A DNA stretch of 64,000 nt from an uncultured Clostridia bacterium (GCA_934149005.1 CAKPDN010000006.1:1-64000); one strand, 5' to 3'. Shown: positions 55,415 through 64,000, numbered from the stretch's first letter. Program-made: numbers and translations. The notes: generated from the sequence alone by a model not told the origin.

Positions 55415-55536
55415 AAAAGTAATAATTTATTCATTTTGTAGTGATTATTGGAGGCCGTTTAGAATTTCTTAATGGCTAAAAAATTGTTAGAATTTTTAGA
55501 ACAAGGCGACAAGAAAATAAATAGATTATTACTTTT
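55415..55536. other. Large stem-loop between gpr and ytxC (complex terminator or small RNA)
   Basis: AAAAGTAATAA (55415-55425) pairs with TTATTACTTTT (55526-55536), extended by TTTATT (55426-55431) with AATAAA (55517-55522). It encloses about 85 nt that includes GCC...GGC (around 55454-55475). The genes on each side converge on it. No coding frame is evident. Confidence 0.5.
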
Positions 55537-55573
55537 ATATTTGTATTAATTAAAAATTTCTAAATTGTAATAC

Positions 55574-56440
55574 TTATTTTTTTATAAAGGTCTTTTTTGA
55601 TTTATTATTTTTATAAATTTTACAAATATTACAATCTGTACAAATTTCTACTCTATTTTCAAAAATTAAGCCAATAGTATTAATAAATTCATCAACACAA
55701 TTATCAATTAGATGAATATAAATTTTTTTAGGAATAAGAGTAAGCAGACCATTTAAAGCATAATCATTTGAAGAAAATGTAATATCAGATAAATATTTGG
55801 CTTTAAAAACTTCATCAGAATTATTTATAATATTTTTATTTTGGTCTAATAAAATAGAATTTTCATTACTATAAATTAGATGAACAATTTCACAATTACA
55901 GCTTTGAGAATTTATATACATTTTTAATAAGGAAACAAATTCTAAATATTCTTTTTCAATAAGGAAGGTATTTACAGCTTCATCAATAATGTTTTCTAAA
56001 ATTAGCAAATAGTCTTTTATTCTAAAATTTATAAAGCCAGTTAGAATAATTGATTTATTTGTATTCAGATAGTTTTCAAAATCACTTATTAAACAATTAT
56101 ATTTTTTGTCAAAGTATAGATTAAAATCATTAGCAAAAATATCATAACAGATATCTAAGATGTGTTTTCTTTCATTAAAATCGAAGTAAAAATAATTTTT
56201 TAATATTAATTTCATTAAAAAATCTTCTTCTAATTCATCAATGACTAAACAAGATAAGATACAAGATATTTCGTGAATGAATTTTTCGTTTTCTTTTCCT
56301 CTGTAATGTACAATAATATTTCTATAATTTTTAAATTTATTTGAAGAAATTATTACAGGATTAATTTCTATATATTCTAGTTCGTTTAGTAGATAGTTTA
56401 ATAAATTTGAATTGTTTGTTTTTATACATACAGACTTCAT
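55574..56440 (-). CDS. ytxC: Sporulation protein YtxC family
   Basis: A 288-residue protein matching YtxC-like clostridial proteins: LVIDELEEDFLMKLILKNYFYFDFNERKHILDIC, FINFRIKDYLLILENIIDEAVNTFLIEKEY and the C-terminal IPKKIYIHLIDN...CTDCNICKIYK. In Bacillus the homologue is annotated as sporulation-associated; the biochemical role is unknown. GAAAGGAG site. The C-terminal CTDCNIC might bind metal. Confidence 0.85.
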   Translation of the reverse strand: MKSVCIKTNNSNLLNYLLNELEYIEINPVIISSNKFKNYRNIIVHYRGKENEKFIHEISCILSCLVIDELEEDFLMKLILKNYFYFDFNERKHILDICYDIFANDFNLYFDKKYNCLISDFENYLNTNKSIILTGFINFRIKDYLLILENIIDEAVNTFLIEKEYLEFVSLLKMYINSQSCNCEIVHLIYSNENSILLDQNKNIINNSDEVFKAKYLSDITFSSNDYALNGLLTLIPKKIYIHLIDNCVDEFINTIGLIFENRVEICTDCNICKIYKNNKSKKTFIKK

Positions 56441-56463
56441 GAAATACTCCTTTCGCTACACTT

Positions 56464-56551
56464 CGTTTCGCTCATCGTCATCCAAAATTTTTTCGAAATT
56501 TTGTCTGCCAAATCTTTTGAGCGTTTCGCTCATTGTCATCCAAAATTTTGG
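56464..56551. repeat. Two direct copies of a ~28-bp GC-shifted repeat upstream of ytxC
   Basis: CGTTTCGCTCATCGTCATCC (56464 on) and CGTTTCGCTCATTGTCATCC (56523 on) each continue into AAAATTTT. Read on the minus strand they also spell a short frame ending ILDDDERNEV. The sequence stands out from its A+T-rich surroundings. Confidence 0.7.
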
Positions 56552-56688
56552 ATTATAAATCATACAAGTATTATCTACTAAATTTTTAAAAGTTATACAT
56601 TATAATATGCAAATAGTTTAAAAATGAGCTTGTTTGAAGAAATAAACACATATTGAGTTGATAGTGCGATAGAAAAAGATTAAATAAA

Positions 56689-56790
56689 AATTGTCAAACA
56701 ACTTAGTTGATTTGACAATTTGCTTTGCAAATTTTGCACACGAACAATAGTGGACTGATTTAAATAAATTAAATCAGTCCACTATTGTTC
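56689..56790. repeat. Hairpin cluster at the 3' end of the GH57 gene, including a perfect 22-bp stem
   Basis: AATTGTCAAA (56689-56698) pairs with TTTGACAATT (56711-56720). AATTTGC pairs with GCAAATT (56717-56733). A perfect 22-bp stem with a 5-nt loop is formed by 56742-56763 and 56769-56790. The 22-bp stem contains the GH57 stop codon (56782-56784) and encodes its last residues. Confidence 0.8.
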
Positions 56791-58374
56791 ACTATAAATT
56801 TGATAATCAATATCTGGGAAAACACAATCTTTTTTAGAAATATCTTTTAAGAAATCTTCATCAATTTCATCATTTTTAATTTGATAATATAATTTAGTAA
56901 AACGACCAATATGATCTTTAATTCTTTTTTTAGCATAATCAACCATAGTACCATTGGTTATTATAAATAACCAATCACTACTTTGAGCAAGTAACAATTC
57001 TCTAGCACATTGATTTAAAGCTTTTTTCTTTAAACCTTTTGCATTTGGATATAAATTAGCTAATTCACACATTCTATCACCAGCAACATGTAAGTGTTTG
57101 TGGGCATAATCATTTGTCTGATTAAGCCATACTTCACTATATCCATTTGCACCCCAGCTTGAACGGCAAGGAGAGGCAACTTGTATTTCAGGGTATTTAT
57201 CTATATATTCAGATGGTGTTATTAATTTAAAATTACAATCATCATAATATATTTTTTTGAATAAAATATATAACCAATATGGACCTTCATACCACCAGTG
57301 GCCATAAAGTTCAGCATCATAAGGACATAAAATTATTGGTGGTTTGTCCATATAAGGAGATATATTATTTATTTGGCTAGTTCTACAATCTAAAAAGTGA
57401 CCTGCTTGTTTTTCTGCTGAATCTTTTGCCCATTGCAAATTATAATAATCTTTATTTTCTGTTTCTCCAGTAATTCTGTAATATTTTATACCAGTATGAA
57501 CTCTTACACCATTATGAGCAATATAAGGTTTTATATAATCATAATCAGCATCATATCCAATATCACGATAAAATTCTCTGTAATTAAAATCGCCAGGATA
57601 ACCATTTATAGAGCTCCAAACTTGTCTTGAAGATTCCATATCACGTCCAAATGCTACAATCCCTTCAGGAGATACAATAGGTGCAAAAGTTCCATAAACG
57701 GGAGTGGGGTCAGCATATAAGATTCCATGTGATTCAGTAATAATATATTCAATTCCAAATTCCTTTAAATATTTGTCAGCTTCTGGAACATATCCACATT
57801 CAGGAAGCCAAATTCCACGAGGTTTTTTTCCAAAGTATTTTTCATAAGTTTGAACTCCAACTGCAATTTGAGCTTTAACAGTTTTTTCATTTACATATAA
57901 AATTGGAAAATATCCATGTGTTGCACCACATGTAATTATTTCTAAAACCCCAATATCTTGAAAGTGTTTAAATTGATTAATTAAATTACAATTATAAACA
58001 TCTTTAAATAAATGTAAATCATTAGAATATCTATCAAGATAATATTGTGCTAACTTATTTAATTGTTCATTATTAGCAGTTCTAATAACTTCCTTTTTGG
58101 AAAGTTCTATCATTTTTTTTAAATATTTAATATATTTTCTTTGCAATAATTTATTATCTAACATAGAAAGAAGAGGTGGTGTCATAGACATTGTGATTCT
58201 AAAATCAACCCCTTCATCAATTAATTTTTGAAAATTTGTAAGTAATGGTATATATGTTTCTGAAATAGCTTCATATAACCAAGATTCTTCTAAATAATCA
58301 TCACTTTCTGGATGATGTATAAATGGTAAATGTGCATGTAATACAAAACTTACATAACCTTTTTTTTGTTGCAT
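56782..58374 (-). CDS. GH57 family 1,4-alpha-glucan branching enzyme-like glycosidase
   Basis: A 530-residue cytoplasmic enzyme. N-terminal LHAHLPFIHHPE, catalytic nucleophile Glu192 in GIWLPECGY and acid/base Asp353 in PYDAELYGHWW define GH57; the last motif and a C-terminal domain (~410-530) fit the TK1436-like glucan branching type (DUF1957). A role in glycogen synthesis or modification is inferred. GAAGGGA site. It follows the DUF4912 gene by 15 bases, so the two form an operon. Confidence 0.9.
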   Translation of the reverse strand: MQQKKGYVSFVLHAHLPFIHHPESDDYLEESWLYEAISETYIPLLTNFQKLIDEGVDFRITMSMTPPLLSMLDNKLLQRKYIKYLKKMIELSKKEVIRTANNEQLNKLAQYYLDRYSNDLHLFKDVYNCNLINQFKHFQDIGVLEIITCGATHGYFPILYVNEKTVKAQIAVGVQTYEKYFGKKPRGIWLPECGYVPEADKYLKEFGIEYIITESHGILYADPTPVYGTFAPIVSPEGIVAFGRDMESSRQVWSSINGYPGDFNYREFYRDIGYDADYDYIKPYIAHNGVRVHTGIKYYRITGETENKDYYNLQWAKDSAEKQAGHFLDCRTSQINNISPYMDKPPIILCPYDAELYGHWWYEGPYWLYILFKKIYYDDCNFKLITPSEYIDKYPEIQVASPCRSSWGANGYSEVWLNQTNDYAHKHLHVAGDRMCELANLYPNAKGLKKKALNQCARELLLAQSSDWLFIITNGTMVDYAKKRIKDHIGRFTKLYYQIKNDEIDEDFLKDISKKDCVFPDIDYQIYSEQ

Positions 58375-58389
58375 ATTAATTTTTCCCTT

Positions 58390-59217
58390 CTATTTAAATT
58401 GAGATGATGTGTTTGAAGATGGATTTGATAGATTTTCAAGGTTATCTTCATTTTTATATAATTCTTGATATAAGTCATAAATATCATATATTTTTCCCAT
58501 ATTTTTCATAAAGAATAATTTTGATACAGGTTTTTTAATTTCTTGATTTGTTTTAACATTTCTAAAGAAAACCATTTTTTGAGAATTATTAAATAAAATA
58601 TGGTCATTAGGGGATTCTATTTTATTAGATGAAGTTATATAAATATAGTTTTCTTTAATAGTTTTATTATTAAAAATAGGATGTCTACCAAGTTCAATTC
58701 TATAATCTGACTTACTATCGTTTACATGTAAATACCAACAATTAGCAAAATCATTTATTTCAACTTCAAAACTATAATTTAATGTATCATTATGAATAAT
58801 TAAAACAGGTTTTGTTGTTTCAAAAAAATTTTCTCCATATTGTTTTTTATATTTTAATATGTCATCATCTGATATTTCCCAGTATATAAATAGTGTTTTG
58901 GGAGTTTGAGCTAAAACTTTTACAACAGTTTGATTATATTTTTGTGGTAAATCATAATATTCAACGATTATAGGTTTTACCTGTTTTTTACTTGTTGCAG
59001 ATTTCCTTTTTGTAGTTGAAGTTGATTTTTTAGTTGATGCTTCTTTTTTTGATTTTGAAGTAGATTTTTTACTTGTTTTTGATGTGGATATTGATGATTT
59101 ATTTGTTATTTTTTTGGTTGTTGAAGTAGCATTTTTAGTAGTACTTTTTGCGGCATTAAGTTTGGTATTAGTTTTTGATTTTTTTAATTCTTCATTTTCT
59201 TTTGCTTTTCTTGGCAT
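58390..59217 (-). CDS. DUF4912 domain protein with histone-H1-like Lys/Ser/Thr-rich N terminus
   Basis: A 275-residue protein. Residues 1 to ~80 are almost wholly Lys, Ser, Thr and Ala (TTKNATSTTKKITNKSS). The DUF4912 domain follows: VVKVLAQTPKTLFIYWEISDDD, then DSKSDYRIELGRHPIF. DUF4912 genes recur beside GH57 branching enzymes, and the domain may bind glucan. AGGAGG site. First gene of the pair. Confidence 0.85.
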   Translation of the reverse strand: MPRKAKENEELKKSKTNTKLNAAKSTTKNATSTTKKITNKSSISTSKTSKKSTSKSKKEASTKKSTSTTKRKSATSKKQVKPIIVEYYDLPQKYNQTVVKVLAQTPKTLFIYWEISDDDILKYKKQYGENFFETTKPVLIIHNDTLNYSFEVEINDFANCWYLHVNDSKSDYRIELGRHPIFNNKTIKENYIYITSSNKIESPNDHILFNNSQKMVFFRNVKTNQEIKKPVSKLFFMKNMGKIYDIYDLYQELYKNEDNLENLSNPSSNTSSQFK

Positions 59218-59368
59218 TTTTTTCCTCCTATGTGTAATCTCTTTTTATCTTCTTTATATACTATAATAAAATTGAAATAAATTCAAGTAAATTAAGAAAA
59301 AATATTGACAAAAAAATATAAAAATTATAAGTTATAAGAAAAATAAACTAGCATGTAAAGGAGAGATT

Positions 59369-59809
59369 ATGAAAAGAATAAGATTAGCAGGAATAATACC
59401 TATGGGAGAGGGATTTGCCCTAATGCATAGAAAAGATGTATTAAAAAATCCTAATATGAGTGAATATTATGTTTTTCCAGGTGGAGGACAAGAAGGTAAT
59501 GAAACATTTGAAGAAGGAACATTAAGAGAAATAAAAGAAGAGTTTGGAATTGAAGTAAAAATAGTAAAAAAAATGTATGAAGAAGAATCAGAATTATTTA
59601 ATCAAAGAACTATTTATTTTTTATGTGAATATGTATCAGGTGAATTTGGAACTGGTACAGGACCGGAATTTTCAAATGATCCAAAGTATGTAGATTGTGG
59701 AAAGTATATTCCAGAAATAGTAAAAAGAGAAGATATAGAAAAAATTCCATTGCTACCATTAGAAATAAAAGAGAAGTTTGTTAATGATATTAAAAATAAT
59801 TTGTTTTAA
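59369..59809 (+). CDS. Nudix hydrolase
   Basis: A 146-residue protein with a complete Nudix box GX5EX7REUXEEXGU: FPGGGQEGNETFEEGTLREI continuing to KEEFGIEV (about residues 36-63). All metal-binding Glu residues are present. Probably a nucleoside di- or triphosphate pyrophosphohydrolase; the substrate cannot be told. AAAGGAG site. Confidence 0.9.
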   Translation: MKRIRLAGIIPMGEGFALMHRKDVLKNPNMSEYYVFPGGGQEGNETFEEGTLREIKEEFGIEVKIVKKMYEEESELFNQRTIYFLCEYVSGEFGTGTGPEFSNDPKYVDCGKYIPEIVKREDIEKIPLLPLEIKEKFVNDIKNNLF

Positions 59810-59909
59810 CTATTTCTAGGTATATTTGATGATAATTTCTAACTATTTGTTGCGAATTTACATAAAATGTGATATAATTATTGTTAATATTTGTAAAAAG
59901 GGGATTAAT

Positions 59910-62624
59910 ATGAATAAGTTAAAAAAAATAACAGCTCTTTTGATACTAGTAATAATAGTTGCAGGATATCAACCAGAAATATTTGCAGAAACAATAGATT
60001 TTGTAACAAATGAGAAGATAGTAGAAGAATCAAAAACAAAAAAATTATATACTAATCTGAGTGTGGCTCAAATTGGTATAGCAGGAACAAATCGTGGAAA
60101 TTGGCACGATAGACAACATTTAGATATGTATATGAATGCAGGAGCAAGTTTTGAAATAAGACAAACAAATTTAAGTATAAATACAAATTTGACATTGGAT
60201 TGTCTAAATAATGATAGTCAAACAGAAAAAACTTATACTATACCTAAAAATGGAGATTGGGTAAAAATTACAGTTGATAATGATAGTGTACCATTTATTA
60301 GAACAGTATATGGATTAGAAACAGAACCAACAGTTGAAATAAGAAATTTACAAGGAACAGAGGATTTAACATATTATTATTATAAGGATAATGAACAAGA
60401 ATTTTTTGAAAAATGGAAAAATAATAATCACTCATATGCAGTAATAGAAAATGATGTAGCAACATTTTTAGTACCTATAAAAGATAGAGATTCAATAGTA
60501 AAAACTAATGGAAATAATTATAATTTTAAATCAATAGATGAAATGTTAGAATATTATAAAGAATTTGTAGAACAATTTGATAGATTTATTGGACTTTCAT
60601 ATGATACAGATAATCCATTAAATAAAAATATAAGAACAAAATTCTTTGTAAAAGCAAATAAACATGGAGCAGGTGCAGCATATTATGGTGGAAATCATAC
60701 TGCACAAAATGGTGATAGTATGTCAGCATATTTTAGTAAAGGCTGGCTTAATATACATGAGTTTGGACATGGATATGAAGGAAGTTTAGCACGCCAAGAT
60801 TTACAACTAGTAGATGTAATGAATAATATTTTGGCACATTATTATCAAATAACATTTTTAAATGAAAATGATGGCGGATGGTTAGGTAAAAAGTTAAAAA
60901 TAGAAGAAAATATGAAAAACGCCAGAGAAAGAATATCAAATTTTAATGAATTAGGATATAGTGAAAAATTATATATGTTTGTAGATTTACTTGATAAAAT
61001 AGGTCCTGAAAAATCAATGGGATATGTGCATTCAAAATATAGAGAATATTTAAGTCAAGGAATATATTATAATGCTTCAGATATGTTTGCAAAATCATTT
61101 AGCGAAATATCTGGATATAATGTAATACCATATTTAAATTCATATAAAATTATGCCTTCAGAAGATGTATTGGCAGAAATTTATGAACAAGAATTGCCAA
61201 TGTTATATTACTTAAAAGATTTAGTAGAAAATGATGAAAAGGCAGAAACAATAAGGCAAGAATTGGGATTAGATGGAAAATATGCATTAGTAAATAATGA
61301 TGATATATCTAAATATAATATGAAAGGAAATTTAATTATCAACATTTCTATTGATAATTTTGAATTAATAAAAGGTAAAAAAATATATATAAAAGATGGA
61401 AAAAATATAGTTAAAGAAATTACAATAGATAGTGAAAATATTAAACTTGAAGGATTACCAGTCGGCATATATACTGTGCAATTTCCAAATGCAAAAAATG
61501 AAGCATATAGTTATAATTATGAATATGTAACAATAAAAGAAAATACCCAAAATGAGAAAAATATTGAATATGATAAAATAAAAATTAATACCTTATCATC
61601 AGATACACAAATTATATTTAGAGGATTAGGAGATAGTGAATTTGCAAAATTAACAATTGATTTAGAAAATAAAAAGTTGAAAGTTGTAAGTAATAATATA
61701 CAGCCACATGTATATTTTAATGATGAATATGCTAATATTCAGATTTTTGATAAGGCTGGAAAGTTAATATATGAAAAAAGTTATATAGGAAATGTAGCTA
61801 ATCCATCAAATGATGAACTAGATATAGATTTAGGATATACAATAAAAATAAAACATAGAGAAGCGGTAGGAAGATTAATATTTAAAAGCAAGATGCTAAA
61901 TATCAATGAAGAATTTAAAAATTTAAATAATAATCAAACAACTTATACAATTACAAAATATGGATTACAAAAAGATGGAACAACTGATGAAGAACAATAT
62001 CAATTGTATAAGAGAAAACTTGATAAATATATTGAAGTTTTAAAAGAAAAAATACCAGAAGAAATGCAAGAAAATTCATATAATTATTTTATACATAAAA
62101 ATAAATTGCTTTCTAATATATTAGATTTAAATGAAGAAGATAAAAAAGTATATATAGAAGAAAACAAAAAATTGATAAATTGGGAAGAAATAAATGAAAA
62201 TCCAGAACCAATTGAAAAACTATATTGTGAATCTGATGAATATAAAATAGAAAATGGATATATATCAAAAATAAATAAAGAAAAAAACAAGAAAAAATTT
62301 ATTGAAAAATTAAAAACAAATGGAGAAATAAAAATTCTAAAACAAGATGGAACAGAACTTGATGAGAAATCTTTTGTTGGAACAGGAATGATATTGAAAG
62401 TTACAAAAAATGAGGAAAAAATACAAGCAAAAATAGCAGTTAAAGGAGATGCTAATGGAGATGGAAGAGTAACAGTAACTGATTTATCAATTATAAATAA
62501 ATGTATATTAGGAATCAGAGAATTAAAAAATGAATATAAAATATCAATGGATTTTGATGAAAATAGTAAATTAACAGTAACTGATTTGTCAGAATTAAAT
62601 AAAATTATATTGAAAAATTTGTAA
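59910..62624 (+). CDS. Secreted M60-like (enhancin-type) zinc metallopeptidase with C-terminal dockerin
   Basis: A 904-residue protein. Signal peptide to about residue 27 (ending IFA). M60 domain with the zinc motif HEFGH (283-287) and a following Glu290, preceded by a Gly/Ala-rich AGAAYYGGNHTAQNGDS. A central beta-rich region follows, and a type I dockerin pair at the C terminus (GDANGDGRVTVTDLSIINK and MDFDENSKLTVTDLSELNK). M60 peptidases of gut bacteria can cleave mucin glycoproteins; that substrate is inferred. The ATG at 59910 follows AAAAGGGG. Confidence 0.9.
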   Translation: MNKLKKITALLILVIIVAGYQPEIFAETIDFVTNEKIVEESKTKKLYTNLSVAQIGIAGTNRGNWHDRQHLDMYMNAGASFEIRQTNLSINTNLTLDCLNNDSQTEKTYTIPKNGDWVKITVDNDSVPFIRTVYGLETEPTVEIRNLQGTEDLTYYYYKDNEQEFFEKWKNNNHSYAVIENDVATFLVPIKDRDSIVKTNGNNYNFKSIDEMLEYYKEFVEQFDRFIGLSYDTDNPLNKNIRTKFFVKANKHGAGAAYYGGNHTAQNGDSMSAYFSKGWLNIHEFGHGYEGSLARQDLQLVDVMNNILAHYYQITFLNENDGGWLGKKLKIEENMKNARERISNFNELGYSEKLYMFVDLLDKIGPEKSMGYVHSKYREYLSQGIYYNASDMFAKSFSEISGYNVIPYLNSYKIMPSEDVLAEIYEQELPMLYYLKDLVENDEKAETIRQELGLDGKYALVNNDDISKYNMKGNLIINISIDNFELIKGKKIYIKDGKNIVKEITIDSENIKLEGLPVGIYTVQFPNAKNEAYSYNYEYVTIKENTQNEKNIEYDKIKINTLSSDTQIIFRGLGDSEFAKLTIDLENKKLKVVSNNIQPHVYFNDEYANIQIFDKAGKLIYEKSYIGNVANPSNDELDIDLGYTIKIKHREAVGRLIFKSKMLNINEEFKNLNNNQTTYTITKYGLQKDGTTDEEQYQLYKRKLDKYIEVLKEKIPEEMQENSYNYFIHKNKLLSNILDLNEEDKKVYIEENKKLINWEEINENPEPIEKLYCESDEYKIENGYISKINKEKNKKKFIEKLKTNGEIKILKQDGTELDEKSFVGTGMILKVTKNEEKIQAKIAVKGDANGDGRVTVTDLSIINKCILGIRELKNEYKISMDFDENSKLTVTDLSELNKIILKNL

Positions 62625-62631
62625 AAAACAC

Positions 62632-62660
62632 TTGCATTTAATATAAGATACTGGTATAAT
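62632..62660 (+). promoter_or_regulatory. Predicted sigma-A promoter for rpsB-tsf
   Basis: TTGCAT (62632-62637), 17-nt spacer, TATAAT (62655-62660). Leader of about 104 nt. Confidence 0.8.
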
Positions 62661-62677
62661 ATTATGCGTATTAAACA

Positions 62678-62739
62678 CATAAAGCTAGTTTAAAAGGAAG
62701 TGCCAAGAAATTGGTCCTATTTAAATGATGAACTTTATG
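62678..62739 (+). ncRNA. Structured rpsB leader (candidate S2 autoregulatory element)
   Basis: A multi-tier stem: CATAAA/TTTATG, GTT/AAC, TAAA/TTTA, AGGA/TCCT and CCAA/TTGG closed by a GAAA tetraloop (62707-62710), with asymmetric internal loops GCTA and AGTG. It lies between the promoter and the ribosome binding site of rpsB. I do not recall its consensus among ribosomal-protein leaders. Confidence 0.6.
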
Positions 62740-62770
62740 GAAGTAAAAAACAAAAAGGGAGGAATTAAAA

Positions 62771-63559
62771 ATGGCAGTAGTTGCAATGAAACAATTACTA
62801 GAAGCAGGTGTTCACTTTGGACATCAAACAAGAAGATGGGATCCTAAAATGGCTGAATATATATTCCAAGCTAGAAATGGAATCCATATAATCGATTTAC
62901 AAAAAACATCTAAAAAAATCGATGAAGCATATGCTTTCTTAAAAGAACAAGTAGAAGAAGGAAAAACAGTTCTATTTGTAGGAACAAAAAAACAAGCACA
63001 AGAATGTGTTAAAGAAGCAGCAGAAAAATCAGGAATGTACTATGTAGACCAAAGATGGTTAGGAGGAATGTTAACAAACTTTGAAACAATCAGAGCTAGA
63101 GTACAAAGACTAAAAGATCTTGAAACAATGCAAGAAGATGGCACATTTGAGGTATTACCTAAAAAAGAAGTAATCTTATTAAAGAAAGAAATGGAAAAAC
63201 TAGAAAGAAACTTAGGTGGAATTAAAGAAATGGAAAAAATACCAGGAGTTATATTCTTAGTAGATCCTAAAAAAGAACATATAGCTATATTAGAAGCTAA
63301 AAAATTGGGAATACCAGTAATAGGATTAATAGATACAAATTGTAACCCAGAAGAAGTTGATTATGCTATACCTGGAAATGATGATGCTATAAGAGCTGTT
63401 AAATTAATAACAGATGTTATGGCAAATGCAATCATTGAAGGAAAACAAGGTGAAAGCTTTGAAGCAGAAGAAAATGAAACAGAAGTAGCTGAAGAAGTTA
63501 CAGAAGAACCAGCTTCAATGGAAGAAGTTGTAGCAAATAGTGAAGAAACAGCTGAATAA
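62771..63559 (+). CDS. rpsB: 30S ribosomal protein S2
   Basis: Structural protein of the small subunit. [39 protein letters not shown] and [30 protein letters not shown] are diagnostic. Length is 262, including a Glu-rich acidic tail (~235-262). GGGAGG site. The rpsB-tsf pair is conserved. Codons are strongly A/T-ending. Confidence 0.98.
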   Translation: MAVVAMKQLLEAGVHFGHQTRRWDPKMAEYIFQARNGIHIIDLQKTSKKIDEAYAFLKEQVEEGKTVLFVGTKKQAQECVKEAAEKSGMYYVDQRWLGGMLTNFETIRARVQRLKDLETMQEDGTFEVLPKKEVILLKKEMEKLERNLGGIKEMEKIPGVIFLVDPKKEHIAILEAKKLGIPVIGLIDTNCNPEEVDYAIPGNDDAIRAVKLITDVMANAIIEGKQGESFEAEENETEVAEEVTEEPASMEEVVANSEETAE

Positions 63560-63580
63560 TATTAATAAAATGATAAAAGA

Positions 63581-63637
63581 AAAGAGCGAGCAACGCTCGT
63601 TCGAAAATATTCGGACGAGAATATGTACTTGCTCTTT
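63581..63637 (+). other. GC-rich hairpin between rpsB and tsf
   Basis: AAAGAGCGAG (63581-63590) pairs with CTTGCTCTTT (63628-63637). Inner CTCGTTCG (63596-63603) pairs with CGGACGAG (63612-63619). An alternative small hairpin CGAG-CAACG-CTCG overlaps the first arm. The T run is short, so it may be an attenuator, a processing site or a repeat. Confidence 0.65.
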
Positions 63638-63661
63638 AAATTATAAAGGAGGAATTAAAAA

Positions 63662-64000
63662 AATGGTAACAGCAAGTTTAGTAAAAGAATTAAGAGAAAA
63701 AACAGGTGCAGGAATGATGGACTGCAAAAAAGTTTTAACAGAAACTGATGGAGACATGGAAAAAGCAATGGACTTATTAAGAGAAAGAGGAATTGCAAAA
63801 GCAGCTAAAAAATCCGGAAGAGTTGCAGCAGAAGGATTAGTAGATGCTTACATTTCAGAAGATGGAAAAGTAGGAGCTGTAGTAGAAGTTAATTCAGAAA
63901 CAGACTTTGTTGCTAAAAATGAAGAATTTAAAACATTTGTTATAAATGTTGCAAAACAAGTTGTTAATGCAAATCCTAAAGATGTTGAAGAATTATTAGC
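63662..64000 (+). CDS. tsf: Translation elongation factor Ts (3' end outside window)
   Basis: The first 113 codons of EF-Ts, the nucleotide exchange factor for EF-Tu. [43 protein letters not shown] and [15 protein letters not shown] are the family signatures. AAGGAGG lies upstream. The gene runs off the right edge of the window. Confidence 0.97.

Overview
Low-GC Firmicutes DNA (A+T-rich, AGGAGG-type ribosome binding sites, ATG/GTG/TTG starts, consensus TTGACA-17-TATAAT promoters). The CtsR-McsA-McsB-ClpC operon, the Asp23/AmaP group and three sporulation genes (ylbJ, gpr, ytxC) point to a spore-forming clostridium. The secreted protein repertoire (prepilin-like proteins, a LysM lysozyme, an M60-like peptidase with a dockerin) suggests an animal-gut lineage; that last step is inference. 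No rRNA, CRISPR array, phage module or intact insertion sequence is seen. One tRNA gene is present, tRNA-Gln(CTG).

Layout. 1-5.1 kb: 3' end of a surface protein whose last ~140 bases look like a diversity-generating-retroelement variable region, then murI, recN and eno. 5.1-8.1 kb: a small unknown gene, ylbJ and a GH25-LysM lysozyme. 8.1-12.8 kb: the ctsR-mcsA-mcsB-clpC stress operon with two CtsR boxes. 13-22 kb: gap, pgk, tpiA and gpmI, with about 4 kb of accessory genes (tandem-repeat coiled coil, unknown protein, XRE regulator, frameshifted RCC1 propeller) between gap and pgk, and an orphan YezG-type immunity gene after gpmI. 22.7-26.4 kb: a scaffold/deoxyribosyltransferase-like/GGGtGRT trio, small cassettes and a decayed ABC transporter. 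26.4-33.3 kb: a DtxR-fold regulator with a Cys-rich tail, then sufC, sufB, sufD, sufS and sufU, with a small independent gene in every suf intergenic gap. 33.9-36.1 kb: mnmA-tcdA and a membrane protein. 36.3-40.6 kb: a surface/fibre-like gene cluster with the tRNA. 40.6-45.5 kb: a cation efflux transporter and priA-def-fmt. 45.5-45.9 kb: a 370-bp inverted-repeat element. 46-52 kb: asp23-amaP-DUF2273-nusB-xseA-xseB, DUF212 and fhs. 52-54.4 kb: two surface proteins. 54.4-59.2 kb: gpr, ytxC, a GH57 enzyme and its DUF4912 partner. 59.3-62.6 kb: a Nudix hydrolase and a dockerin-bearing M60 peptidase. 62.7-64 kb: rpsB and tsf (cut by the window end).

Most striking non-coding signals: (1) a family of palindromes abutting or containing stop codons (murI, eno, clpC, gap, pgk and others), several followed by a shared TTTTGTCGAAAA-like tail; (2) a 130-nt leader with competing hairpins that can mask the Shine-Dalgarno of a 54-aa membrane protein between sufS and sufU; (3) structured elements upstream of rpsB and between rpsB and tsf; (4) a near-palindromic 370-bp element after fmt.
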